In this document: in pieces, positions 22,216 to 33,119 of the stretch | How the letters are laid out: each line of letters begins with the position of its first letter | Numbering within the stretch: the stretch's first letter is position 1 | Assembly: GCF_028476545.1 (NCBI RefSeq) | Contig: NW_026731639.1 | Location: 248,001-312,000 of the forward strand | Reading direction: 5' to 3' | DNA from: Physella acuta | Lineage: Eukaryota; Mollusca; Gastropoda; Physidae | DNA length: 64,000 bases | Notes under the pieces: generated by a model | What the model saw: only the letters and a program-made list of their open reading frames with translations | What the model was told of the DNA's origin: nothing | The model's database searches: none | Made by a program: the position numbers and the translations under genes

Positions 22216-22603
22216 TTTGATTGTGCAAAGACAAGTGGATTTCAGTATTTCACTTTACTCTACTTAGGCGCATCATCTACTGATAAAATTTATTTTAATA
22301 TTTTTCAGAAATATAAAGTGGTGTTTTAGTTGAATTGGTTGTTCGCTTTTCAAGTTTTTATTTTGATTTTAATCGTTTCTTAAAATTTTCCATTTTTTTT
22401 TCTGATTAGTCTTCTGTACCTTAAAAAAATTCTAATGTCCTTTTGTTAAAAGTTTGCTCTGACAAAAAAAGCCATCACAGAAAAACCATAGTTCAATAAA
22501 TAACCTACTACTGTCATAATCCACAAATAACTCCTAGTAATTAGTATGGAATGCACATGTACTTTTTCTGTTCAGTGAAAAAGAATTTTCATTTAATCTT
22601 CAG

Positions 22604-22932
22604 ATTCATTAATGCGTTCTGCATACAATAGCCGCCTGTGGAAGCCTTTGATGGGATGTCCGGTGCCTCAGTGTCCTGCCAACAGTTCTTGTTTTAAAGC
22701 TAAAGCTTTTTTCATGCGGCACTGGACTGAGAAACATGAGCCTGAGGTTGTGCATTATAGATGCCAGTTTTGCTCGTTAAGCACTAAACGCAAATGCTAT
22801 ACTGCCAAGCACACTTTACTGGCACATGGTGTCAAGTTTGATGCTTCAGAAAGCACGATGGTAGTGAAAACTAACAAAGAATATATTGATCCTGCTCCAA
22901 TAACATTGTCCATGTGTGTTGGAATCATCTAA
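22604..22932 (+). CDS. zB16: type B last exon
   Basis: Codes 108 residues from acceptor tttaatcttcag. Finger 1 is CPVPQC with a longer loop before HWTEKH. Finger 2 is CQFCSLSTKRKCYTAKH, ending HTLLAH. The tail is NKEYIDPAPITLSMCVG. AATAAA at 23612-23617 implies a long 3'UTR of about 680 bases if used. Confidence 0.88.
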
Positions 22933-24160
22933 AATGTGACTCATTCTAAATTTTGGTACATGTTTCAATATGGGAAACATCTGGCTATAAAAGTGTTATG
23001 CCAAATAGGTTAACAAAAGTTTATACTCCTGCTATAATCTGTAAATAGACATTTTTGTATTGTTGTTTCCTTTTGGTATTTGTTGAGAAATGTGATACAC
23101 ATAACAAATATTATAACAAGCAAAGAAATGTTAGACTTATTTAAGTTGACAGTAAAATGTGATTTAAAAATGTTGAACTGAACTTGGATGGGTTGTTGTA
23201 CAAAGTTATTAAAAGAGTTATGTTAAAATATGAGAAGACATTTTTTAGCTAAAAAAATGTTAATCTAATGATGCAAATTTTAGTTCTGTTAGTGCATCAA
23301 AAGTTTCAATTCATTATGTGCTGCTTGAATATTAATTTTTTTTTAATGGTATTTATTGTGCTAATTTTGTATCTGGGATTTTTTTTTTAAATATACTGTA
23401 CCTATGTTTTGTATCTTGGTTTTACACACAATCATTCACTGTGTAATGCAGTTAAATAGTAAATATAATTGCCCACTCTTCAATGTTTTCTTTTCATGCA
23501 TATCTAAAACTGTACAGTTAAATTAAACTGTGGTATGTAATTTTCTCATGACTTTCATGATTTATTATGAATATGTCCATTGATGTCAATATTCAAAATT
23601 GTTTATGAATCAATAAAATGAAAATTTTTATTTACTTCTACAGTCTGTTGTTTTTTAGTTGTCTCATGTCTGAAAAAAATTGCTCAAACTCAAATGTGAT
23701 TTAACTTTGCTTGGTTTTTTTGTTATATGTTTTACCAATATGTCCAGCTTTTGTGACATAGTAATAGCAAAAGTAAAGTATTTATCTAAAAGCATTATGT
23801 TCAACATTTAAACCAAGCTAAAATCTACCAAGCCTGCCATTTGCTGTGAAGATAATAAATGGGCTCTAAATTGTATGCCGATAGTTTATTGTTTAACCAA
23901 ATACTGAATCAAAATATATGTAAGCAGTAAATTGTTATTTGTACCACAATATTTTGGTTTGAAAATGTACTAGTGACAAGGAAATATGCAGAGCTGATTA
24001 GCAAGAGTTCATGTACTTAAGACATTGCTGTGTGTATTTTCAACCTAAATATTTAGTTCTAAAGCTCCAAAATGAATTAAAATTTGCAATTAATTTTAAA
24101 AGCTTACTTTCCAACTGAGCAAAAGGTGTACTGTAAAGTCCTAATGATTTATATCTACAG
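22933..24160 (+). other. 1.2-kb stretch between zB16 and zB17
   Basis: AT-rich 3'UTR and intron containing one AATAAA (23612). I find no cysteine/histidine finger remnants or repeats here. Confidence 0.55.
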
Positions 24161-24510
24161 GTCAGTGGCAATGGAGTCAAGAAACATCTGCAAATTTTTC
24201 ATCTGGTGCCTTATGGAGACCAGGAATGGGCTGTCCGGTGGCAGGGTGTGGTGCTCAGAAATTGAGAGCCTTCTCTCTGTTTAAGGCGCACTGGACTGAA
24301 AAACATGAAGAGACAGTTCCAAAATTTCACTGTTCCATGTGCAGCCACTTCATCACTAAAAGAAAGTCAAATCTCTTTCAGCATTTTCGAAAATTTCACC
24401 CAGGAAAAGATATGAAGTTCTGTATTGGGAAAGTGGAATACATGCGGAATTTCCAATTCCAAGATCCATACCCATTAACATACAATGTTGTTTTAGGCGT
24501 TATCCGATAA
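24161..24510 (+). CDS. zB17: last type B exon, sister of zB9
   Basis: Codes 115 residues from acceptor gatttatatctacag. Finger 1 is CPVAGCGAQKLR with HWTEKH. Finger 2 is CSMCSHFITKRKSNLFQH with the same one-residue insertion as zB9. The tail is NFQFQDPYPLTYNVVLG. AATAAA 24899-24904. Confidence 0.89.
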
Positions 24511-25255
24511 GTGAGCACAGTGTAATAATATAACAGAATATCTTTTTAAAAAGATAGCCAAAACAATGTCGTAAGTTGAAAATACACAACTAATAAAACA
24601 GATATTATTTCATCAATGCAAACTTTGTTGAAAGTGACATTTTTCTTTATTTAGTCAGTTTTTATTATTAACTAACACAATGAAAAATATTTTTTAGAAA
24701 AAAAAACTATGATTTAAAATGATTTTACCAGTGTAATTTGTGTTATTCAATATAAAAACTTGACAATAAGTATTATGTACATATACTGGTGATGGATTTT
24801 GCATCTTCATCTTAATATAAAAAACGCTTTAGTTTAATTTGAAAACAAAAATATTTTTTATATAATGTATTTTCCCATTATAGTACTTTTTGTAAAATAA
24901 TAAAGTGTAAAGTTGAACAGGATTAGTGGAGTTCAACCTGATTGTGTGTACAATATCCACCTGTATATCCTGCTCATAATTTTTCAAAAATATTGTCTTA
25001 TTCTTTATTTTTATTCACTGCAGTGCAATTAGAAAAAAAGGTGTTCAAATTGTTGCTAGGAAATTATGTTTCTTTTTCTACTACTTCAATGATCAATTGA
25101 ACTGTTGCTAGAAAAATATGTTTCAATGTATTTATACTTTAGTACACTGGTTATGTATAATTATTACTTAGTAATTGCTGTAATAACATCATGAAAGTAT
25201 TTCTCGAATCCACTTGAACCATGGTCTATTGAACACAAATTATTTATCTCCTCAG
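24511..25255 (+). other. Spacer between zB17 and zA20
   Basis: About 745 bases, very AT-rich, with one AATAAA (24899). It contains a near-repeat 'ttgctagaaaaatatgttt' related to 'ttgctaggaaattatgttt' about 50 bases away. No exon is seen. Confidence 0.5.
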
Positions 25256-25665
25256 CTTCTCAGTTATGGATGAACATAGCACCATCTCAAACCAACCTCA
25301 CCCCTCAGCACTCCAGAGCTGTCCATAGTGACTGGCCTCAAAAGTACCACTCAAAAAAGAACCACAAAGATATAGCTGTGAAGGAAAGGCGTAAAATGAA
25401 CTTTGAGTGTGAAATCTGCATGAAACGCCTGCCCTCAAGACGAGAGTACATTGGCCACATGAATGGCAGACACTTGGGAAAGAAGCCCTTTGCGTGTGAG
25501 CTCTGTGGGAGACAGTTCGCTTACATAACCAGTTTACCCATGCATAGAAAAACATGCCCGGCTATACACAGAGCAAAACCTACGACACCAAGTGCAAAGC
25601 TTGGTGCCAATGCATCAACAGGCCATTCTGCTTCCAGTGTGTCACTATACCCACCCAACACCTAG
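25256..25665 (+). CDS. zA20: type A last exon downstream of the type B block
   Basis: Codes 135 residues from acceptor ttatctcctcag; a second AG 7-8 bases on is out of phase. A roughly 45-residue basic leader precedes CEICMKRLPSRREYIGH (ending HMNGRH) and CELCGRQFAYITSLPMHRKTC. A threonine/serine/alanine-rich tail of about 35 residues follows. It is GC-richer than the first type A units. Confidence 0.87.
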
Positions 25666-25795
25666 GCCATCTAAGACTCATCTGCATGAACCCAAACACA
25701 CAGTGGCATTCAAAGAAATAAATACAACACTGCTGAAATTAGAATTAACTTCAGTTTATCAACAGGCCATTCTGCTTCCAGTGTGTCATTTTAGG
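25617..25795 (+). repeat. Duplicated 31-base segment across the zA20 end and 3'UTR
   Basis: The stretch beginning caacaggccattctgcttcc occurs at 25617 inside the zA20 tail and again at 25761 in the 3'UTR, identical for about 31 bases. The second copy has an AG and a short open frame ending in TAG. It looks like a local segmental duplication. Confidence 0.7.
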
Positions 25796-26640
25796 TCATC
25801 CTCCTTAGACAATCATATAACTAGAAGTTGTTCAATCAAATTGGCGTTCAAATTCTCCTATGGTGTTTCCGATACAGTTTTAGAAAATAAAATAACATAA
25901 ACTAAATTAAGAAGTACTTTGAAAAGGTGTTTTGATTAAACTTTTAGAATATTCACTATCAAATAAAATACCTCACCAGATAAAATATAAAGAAATAGAC
26001 AACAGATCACATATTTTAAATAATTTCAAGTCATAGTAAGACAGTATACACAAACCTTACGGGGTAGGGGAGAAGAAAAAGTCTGGAAGAAATCTTTGAC
26101 AGCATTGCGCCATTTCTTTTACTGTATTAAAGCACGGGTATAAGCTAGTATATGTATATATTTATTTTAAAATAACTTATATTTATAGGCCATACTACAG
26201 ACATATAAATCTGGGAGAGGTGGGGGGATTTAAACCTTCCCCTTCCATAGCAAAATCCTACCAACGGTCACTGACTTAATTTACTGATCCCTATATTTTT
26301 TTTTCATTTTAATGTTTGAAATTGAATCCTTTATTTTGTATCTCCTCCATACTGCTTTAAATTTAAAATTTGGTGATGAGCATTTACAATTAACAGTTGG
26401 AAATAGTATCTAATGCTTAAGTATTGCTAAGATGTTTCTTAGGTCAATATAAATTGACTAACAAAATATAACTTTATTCTGTTTCAAATTTCAAATAGCC
26501 TACTTTGTGTTTCTTTGTTGATTGAACCTATTTGGTTTTTTTTGTCAATGTTTGTAATTAAAATTAAAATGTTTGTTTTCAAAAATAAAATAATGCTGTC
26601 AATGAATCATTTATTTTATTTTTTTACTTTATGCCTTCAG
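25666..26640 (+). other. Spacer between zA20 and zA21
   Basis: Just under 1 kb: 3'UTR with AATAAA motifs (25717, and another near 25887), then AT-rich sequence with no recognised element. Confidence 0.5.
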
Positions 26641-26909
26641 GTCCAAGACAAAGTTACAGTTCTGTCATTCCTCCAATTTTACATGCTCGCACACCTTATC
26701 AGTCTTCAAGTAAAAAATCACCCTACGCAGGAAACATCTTTGTGTGTGAGTTTTGTGATAAGCTTTTCTTCACCCAGAACCACTATGAAGGTCACAAGAA
26801 CACAAACCACCTCAATATTAAACCATTTAAGTGCCAGTATTGTGGAAAGGACTTTGCCCATAAAAACAGTCTAACTTTCCATTTCAAATGTTGCAGAAAC
26901 AAAATTTAA
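26641..26909 (+). CDS. zA21: final visible last exon of gene 1
   Basis: Codes 88 residues from acceptor tttactttatgccttcag. A 34-residue leader precedes finger 1 (CEFCDKLFFTQNHYEGH, ending HKNTNH) and finger 2 (CQYCGKDFAHKNSLTFHFKCC). It is the last unit with the shared phase before the repeat-filled spacer, and so marks the probable 3' end of gene 1. Confidence 0.87.
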
Positions 26910-27273
26910 AACTTGGTTTAATCTATTACTATTAGCTACCAGTACCAGTAAATTAATTTTTTTATATCACTTTATGATAACCTATCAATGATCAACAAGA
27001 ATGTATATTATTTTGGAAGACAGCTTAAGTTTGAATATAAGGATAATTCACATTAATTGGAATAATTAAACAAGATTGGTTTAAGAAATGTTAAAAAACA
27101 AATAGAATCTAGATCTAGTGTAGATTTTTTTAAATTGCAATTTTAATAAATGTGTTAGAAATTTCAACATTGTGCTGAACCAATATTGATTTATTTGATT
27201 TACTAATTGAAAAAAGAATTTACAAAATCTATATTATATAATCTCTAGACCGCTGTTATTACAAAAATGTCTT

Positions 27274-27652
27274 AGGGGTCATCCATGATGTCACGCTTTT
27301 TTGAAGATTTTTACTCCCCTCCGTCACACATCGTCACAAAAATGATACCCCCATCCCTAGAATTGACATCATCCCTCAGCCTACAAATATTACAATCCCC
27401 CTCAAAACTGCAGTTTAATGGGGTTTTCTTTCTCATTTTTATTGACTGAGCTCGGTTAACATTGAGTATAATTTAGTATAATAATCAAGTTATATTTCAA
27501 TTTACAAAACAGTTATAAAAAACGCGAAACAAATGCTAAATTCATTTTCTGACGACATTACTTTTAATAAAAGCTAAAGTGCGACGTCAGACTTTCATCA
27601 AACATCATGACAAAAGTACGGACCTCCCCATTACGATTGTGACGTCATTAAT
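27274..27652 (-). mobile_element. MITE, degraded copy in reverse orientation
   Basis: Starts ggggtcatccatgatgtcac and tracks the reverse complement of the element at 27929-28326. Shared stretches include the 'cagcctaca' region and the 'gacctcc...ttgtgacgtcat' region at its far end. Its right terminus has decayed. Non-coding. It belongs to the widespread 'GGGGTC(A/G)TCCATAAATGACGTCA' family of short inverted-repeat elements. Confidence 0.7.
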
Positions 27653-27928
27653 AAAATAAAAATTCACGAAATGGTCTTGCATCAACAAAACTTAAAAAAT
27701 AATCATTAAAAATAAATAAAAGATCGTGGCGCGGTACGCAAGAATGCGACCTTTAAGTACAGGTTCGTTGTTGCCGGGGAAGAAGGTTAGGTAGTCTTGC
27801 GTCTTTTTGTGTTAGGGCGAAAAGGTTAAGAGCCGCCAATCTAGTTATTTAAATCTTGAATAAAAATAAATTTTAAGACATTGTGCTTTAAACTACATTT
27901 TTATTTTACAAGTGTACAAATATAGATT

Positions 27929-28326
27929 TAGGGGTCGTCCATAAATGACGTCACACTCGTAGGGGGAGGGGGGTCCGTAATTTTGCGACGGTGTGTGATG
28001 AGGGGGAGAAGGGGGTGGGGTTTCAGATGGTGTGACGTCACACTTTTGCATTATACAAAAGCAATGTTTGAAAACGAGTTTTAGCCGTTATTTTGCGTTT
28101 TGCTATTTAGAAAACGGTTTTAATAAATTGTAATAGGAAGTGATCAAAATACTCTATGTTGGCAGAGTTCTTACAAGATTTTGGAAAAATATCGATGTTT
28201 TAAGAAAAATTCAACATCAATTTTGAGGGGTGTTGTAGGCTGAAATATGACGTCATTTAAGGGGTGGGGGGGGGGGTAAAAATCGACCCAAAAAGCGTGA
28301 CGTCATTTATGGATGACCCCCCCCTA
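27929..28326 (+). mobile_element. MITE with TAGGGGTCGTCCATAAATGA ends
   Basis: About 400 bases with clear terminal inverted repeats: the left end begins taggggtcgtccataaatga and the right end reads tcatttatggatgacccccc. The interior is non-coding and contains G-rich runs. A non-autonomous DNA transposon, probably mobilised by a transposase encoded elsewhere. Confidence 0.8.
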
Positions 28327-28499
28327 GGCCCATTACAAATTACAACACATCTAAAATGTTAACATGAATGTAGCCTAAATTTAATCTATGTTGCATTATA
28401 TTAATCGGAATAACGTGACATTTATTGTTAGCATTGTGAATCTATCTATATATATAAAAAGCAATGTATGTTTGTGTGTGTGTGTCTGTGTGTCCTTTA

Positions 28500-29940
28500 T
28501 GCATTACTACACCTCTCATCACATCGCCGTGAAACTTTAAGAAGTTGTTGAGAATATTCCTGGGGAGGTTTCTGCGAAAAAAAATATTTCAAATTCGCAG
28601 GGGTGGCGCCCCCACAGGGCGCGATTTGTTTTTTTCTATATACGGTATATAAAAATAAAAGTCGATTTTGGTTTGGCATCGTTCATCCTATAGCCATGAG
28701 ACTTTGGGGAGTTCATTATACCACTCTAGGGAAGGGTTCTGTAAAAAAATAATTTTTAATTTCGCAAGGGCAGCGCCACGGGAGGGTCCGATTTTTCTCT
28801 ATATACGGTATATAAAAATAATAAAATGAATTGCAGTGACACCATTCGTCCTATAGGCATGAAACTTTGGGGGTGTTGATTAGGACACTCTGGGGAAGGG
28901 TTCTGTAAAAAAATCATATTTAATTTCGCAAGGGCGGCGCCACAGTAGGGTGCAATTTTTCTCTATATACGTTATATAAAAAAAGTGAATTGCGGTGACA
29001 CCGTTCACACGATCGCCATGAAACTTTGGGAACATGTAGAGACTAATACTGGGGAGATTTCTGCGCTAAAAACATTTTCAAATTTGCAGGGGTGGCGCCC
29101 CGGCAGGGCGCGATTTGTTTTTTCTCTTTATGCGGTATATAAAAATAATAAAAGTGAATTGAGGTGACACCGTTCACACGATCGCCATGAAACTTTGGGG
29201 AGTTCATTATAAAACTCTAGGAAAGGGTTCTGTAAAAATCATTTTTAATTTTGCAAGGGCGGCGCCACGGCAGGGTGCGATTTTTCTCTATATACGGTAT
29301 ATAAAAATAAAAGTCGATTTTGGTATGACACCGTTATCCGATAGCCATGAGACTTTGAGGGAGATGATTAGAACAATTTAGGAAAGGTTTCTGTAAAAGA
29401 ATAATTTTTAATTTCGCAAGGACGGCGCCAGGGGAGGGTCCAATTTCTCTCTTTTTACGGTATATAAAAAAAAATAAAAATGAATTGCAGTGACACCGTT
29501 TATCCGATAGGCATGAAACTTTGGGGAGTTCGTTATAACCCTCTAGGAAAGGGTTATGTAAAAAATAATTTTTAATTTCGCAAGGGCGGCGCTACGGGAG
29601 GGTGCGATTTTTCTCTATATACGGTATATAAAATTTCGTTTTCACACCGTTCATCCGTGTACCATGAAACTTTGGGGAGATGATTAGATCACTCAATGGT
29701 AGGGTTCTGCAAAAAATATTGTTTTATATTGCAAGGGCGGCGCACCACCGGGGGGGGCGAATTTTTTTCTCTATACACGGTATATAAAAAATAAAACTCG
29801 GATGCGGTTCATCCGAGTGCCATGAAACTTTAGGGAGTAGATGAGAATACTCCCGAGAATATTTCTGCGAAAAAGAAAACTAAAATTTCTTACGGGCGGC
29901 GCCATATAGGGTACAACTTTCGCCAAAACACGGTTTGGCG
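28500..29940 (+). repeat. Tandem array of about nine ~160-base units inside the Helitron
   Basis: Each unit has 'atgaaactttgggga', 'aagggttctgtaaaaa', a 'gggcggcgcca' block and 'ctatatacggtatataaaa'. The last motif recurs near 28636, 28799, 28965, 29130, 29287, 29455, 29615 and 29773, a period of about 156-170 bases. It is a minisatellite carried by the Helitron. Confidence 0.85.
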
Positions 29941-30044
29941 CCGAGTTTTTGAGCGACTAAGTTGGCACTTGGCATCCGTTAATCGAGCGTCCTGCATAGC
30001 GAGTAAGGGGTACTACTATATTCAGCGGTAAAACTACAACAGGC

Positions 30045-30316
30045 TTCTAAAAATAACTTTGTAACGCGAGGAAATCCTGTACAGTTTCGTCACCTTGCGA
30101 AAGATGAAAAAATAACGGTTTGAATATGAGGAACCTACTTTAGAGTTTCGTCACTTTGCGAATGATGCAATAAGCATCTATTCTAAAAATAACTTTGTAA
30201 GGCGAGGAAATCCTGTACAGTTTCGTCACCTTGCGAAAGATGAAAAAATAACGGTTTGAGTATGAGGAACCTACTTTAGAGTTTCGTCACTTTGCGAATG
30301 ATGCAATAAGCATCTA
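30045..30316 (+). repeat. Tandem duplication, 136-base period, within the Helitron
   Basis: The block starting ttctaaaaataactttgtaa at 30045 repeats at 30181 almost unchanged. Both copies contain two 'gtttcgtca(c)cttgcgaa' motifs. Confidence 0.85.
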
Positions 30317-30929
30317 TTATTAGACGATCCAGGCCGAAATTGAGACCGAGCATCTAATAATAGACCATTAGTAACGCTAGCATATTGCATCAGTCAAACT
30401 GATGTTGAAAACACGTCAAATAATTTGTGTATGTGTTAAAGAAAAAAATCCTGTTCATTTGTGTCACTTTAGCGAATGACGAAATCTGCATCATTGTTTA
30501 CAGGATGCTATTTGGCACGCTGGGCTATCCTATGAGCACGATGGCGCCTGTTAGTTTTAAGGAGCCAGGGGTCGTACGCTGCGCCTCTGCGGTAGTGTAA
30601 TCGGGGGTGGGGGGGGGGCTCCTGAGAGCGCCCCTCTACGTCCCTGACATATGGGTGGTCACCGAAGTGTGTTCTTCCTCATTATTTCGGTGAGTGATTA
30701 ATGTACACTCAAGGTTTTCATGCGGTAGTGTAGGAAAACCCGTGTCCCGATAATTATTATCCAAGCGCAAGCATTGTTTACATTTAAATAACACAGTTTT
30801 AGAAAAGAAGGACACGCGTTTAAGAACATATGATTGGTAATGCATTGGTGATAATGATATCCTTCTAATATATATATCGTCAGACTTTCTTCTATCCCCG
30901 CGGCAACGCGCGGGTGTCGGGTACGCTAG

Positions 30930-31251
30930 TATACTATAAAAATAATTGTATATTAGAGTTTATAAATTGAAATTTGGTATTAAAGTTAAAGCTAGCTTTT
31001 GTATGTGATACAAATGTCTGAGATAGTAGCAGAGCCATCTTAGACATTAGGCGCTGTGCCATGCCAACTAGGGACTACGAAGACTTTAAAACGAACCTGT
31101 CTAGCACTAGCAACAAATTTCATTTTCAACATTCATTTTTGTACGGCAGACCATCTACACATGGAGAGGTGGGGGGGGGGGGGGGGTGGGGGTGGGGGGA
31201 AGGGAGTGTCCATGTGGACGCCTAAAGTCAACATCAAAATACGTGTTTTTT
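30930..31251. other. Spacer with poly-G tract
   Basis: About 320 bases between two repeats, with a nearly pure G tract at 31171-31199. No coding signal is seen. Confidence 0.6.
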
Positions 31252-31651
31252 AGCGCAATTTCCATACTGGACAATTGCGATTATTAACTCGTTATTTCTG
31301 GATGGATGTGCAAAGCTTTAAGTAGTATCTCCTCCTCAACGAAGCAATATCGAGGACTAGTTCCAAAAGCAAATATGTTAAGCAAGTTCCGAGGATGATT
31401 GTGGGCCAAAAAAATTCCCGGAATTCCTTCCTGGATTTCCCGGAAAAGCCAAAAAACTCGAACAAATGCAGTTTTTGGTCCATATCTCGGCAACCATACC
31501 ACTTAGCGACTTGAAACATTTACCAATCGATTCCTGCCATAATTTAGAACAATATTGCCGAAGAAAGTTTTCAAAAATATCCTTTCGTTCGGTCACAAAA
31601 ATTAATTAAGGAAATTGCGCTTAAATTGTCACTAGACTTTTTATTAACTTG
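31252..31651 (+). repeat. Unnamed repeat family 'AGCGCAATTTCC', copy 1
   Basis: Starts agcgcaatttcc and ends ggaaattgcgct plus about 30 more bases (ending ttattaacttg), so the ends hold short imperfect inverted repeats. Two further copies are at 31656 and 37218. The interior has a 'ggatgga' microsatellite and no convincing gene. Probably a non-autonomous DNA element. Confidence 0.7.
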
Positions 31652-31655
31652 TTTT

Positions 31656-32277
31656 TAACGCAATTTCCATATGGACAATTGCGATTATTAACTCGTCATT
31701 TCTGGATGTATGAATGAATGAATGGATGGATGTGTGTCCGCAGCTTTAAGTCGTATCTCCTCCTCAACGAAGCAATATCGAGGACTAGTTCCAAAAGCAA
31801 ATATGTTAAGCAAGTTCCGAGGATGATTGCGGGCCAAAAAAATTCCCGGAATTCCTTCCTAGATTTCCCGGAAAAGCCAAAAAAACTCGAACAAATGCAG
31901 TTTTTGGTCCATATCTCGGCAACCATACCACTTAACGACTTGAAACATTTACCAATCGATTCCTGCCATAATTTAGAACAATATTGCCGAAAAAGTTTTC
32001 AAAAATATCCTTTTGTTCGGTCACAAAAAAATATTTACTACTTTTTAAATCTGAGCATCGTGTAGGCCTAGGATGATACTTACTACTTTTTTAAACTGAG
32101 CATCGTGTAGGCCTACTCGTTAAAATAAAACTATTTCCGTTGTTATAGGTTAATATAGTTGTCTTTTTTTTAGCGCAAAAAATATCCTTTCGTTCGGTCA
32201 CAAAAAAAAAAAAAAAAATGTTATGGATAACATAAGGAAATTGCGCTTAAATTGTCACTAGACTTTTTATTAACTTG
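31656..32277 (+). repeat. 'AGCGCAATTTCC' repeat, copy 2 with extra insert
   Basis: Directly follows copy 1 and matches it closely, but carries about 170 extra bases near its right end. These include a tandem duplicate of 'ctgagcatcgtgtaggccta' and a poly-A stretch. Head-to-tail arrangement of two copies suggests tandem insertion or unequal exchange. Confidence 0.7.
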
Positions 32278-32639
32278 TTTTAAACAAACACCAAAACTCT
32301 TAACCGGCATACAAACTAGGCCTTGTTATACACACACTGAAACTGCCGTGATAGTTTTTGAAAGAGAGCCAAGTTTATCTGATAATAGATTCGCGGTATA
32401 TACAGAAATATCACACCAAATGGTAAGTTGTTTTGTAAGCCTAAAGCTTTTAAGGCTAAGTTCTAAATAATTTAGATTCACTGGAATAGTGAGTTGTGGT
32501 TAGTGTTGTTGTATTATTAACCCTAATAAAAGGTCGAAGGAGTGTATAAAAACGGTGTGAACGATTGTAAGGGAGGCTTGTTGTTAAAGTTTAAAGACTG
32601 TGGATTGTGAACAGCGTGAGGAAAATACAAAAGTATGTA
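32278..32639. other. Spacer without recognised features
   Basis: About 360 bases of AT-rich sequence. An open frame of 72 codons overlaps it but has no codon or homology support. Confidence 0.4.
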
Positions 32640-32860
32640 GTCGTAGTATTTTACCTAGAGGGTTAGTCTACTAACCCGCAAGTCTCGAGTCTGAATCCGG
32701 GTTTAAGTTTGTAAAACTAAAACGTCCCTGAGTACACTCATCTCTGGTTAGTAGGCCTACCTAACTCACGTTTGGGAAAGTAAAGGCGGCTGCCAAGGTT
32801 CCTAAACCACATCTGTCCCATGTGTCGTGGGCAAGAACAGAAAAAGATGATGGTGTAGCA
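32640..32860 (+). repeat. SINE-like element, copy 1
   Basis: Contains a tRNA-like stretch (actaacccgcaagtctcgag followed by a 'gaatccggg' B-box-like motif). It is then followed by 'acgtccctgagtacactcat' and 'gggaaagtaaaggcggctg', segments I recognise as common in gastropod SINEs. The ends are indistinct. Confidence 0.5.
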
Positions 32861-33028
32861 TTTTGTTTACCAGTCACTCTCCCTCAACTGTTTTCATTTT
32901 GATGTCCCACAATTGATGTAGAAAACAGTGAAATAAGCCCTTAGAGCCAAGTTACAGTCAAGTTTCTACTGTGGATAATTCAGTAGTGCAGCTCAGAATG
33001 GCTTAACTTATTTCGTTCCCCATTTGCG

Positions 33029-33058
33029 CCCCCCCCCCCCCCCCCACACACACACACA
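33029..33058. repeat. Poly-C followed by (CA)n
   Basis: A C run followed by a short CA microsatellite. Confidence 0.9.
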
Positions 33059-33119
33059 TTGATGTCATGTGCAGATGTATTTCACAGTTTTTCGATCACT
33101 GCGTGTATTAAGTGTAGTT

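Larger units (their letters stand above)
9..26909 (+). other. Array of 38 alternative zinc-finger last exons (gene 1, 3' part)
   Basis: Thirty-eight exon-like units follow one another on one strand with no internal splice donor at their ends. Each has a pyrimidine-rich AG acceptor, one or more zinc fingers, a stop and AT-rich 3' sequence. Every acceptor puts two bases before the first full codon, so all fit a single upstream donor of phase 1. This is the layout of lola and mod(mdg4) in Drosophila, where one shared 5' part is spliced to one of many last exons. The shared exons of this gene lie upstream of base 1. By analogy with gene 2 at 46750 they probably encode a nuclear N-terminal region. 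Confidence 0.9.
28445..30929 (+). mobile_element. Non-autonomous Helitron, 2.5 kb, + orientation
   Basis: Left end is A|TCTATATATATAAAAAGC. Right end is CTAG|T at 30926-30930, preceded by a GC hairpin (cccgcg-gcaacg-cgcggg) about 15 bases upstream. Both are the recognised Helitron termini, with insertion between A and T. No Rep/helicase frame is visible, so it depends on another element. The left two-thirds are tandem units. Confidence 0.82.

Noticed and set aside
1-26909. Idea that each zinc-finger unit is a separate small intronless gene
   Set aside because: Frames run back to pyrimidine-AG acceptors in one common phase, most units lack a sensible ATG at that point, and neighbours are too closely packed (66 bases between zA16 and zA17) for separate promoters.
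28500-29940. Regular 160-base repeats considered as a CRISPR-like array
   Set aside because: No short identical repeats with unique spacers; units are whole-length tandem copies between Helitron ends.
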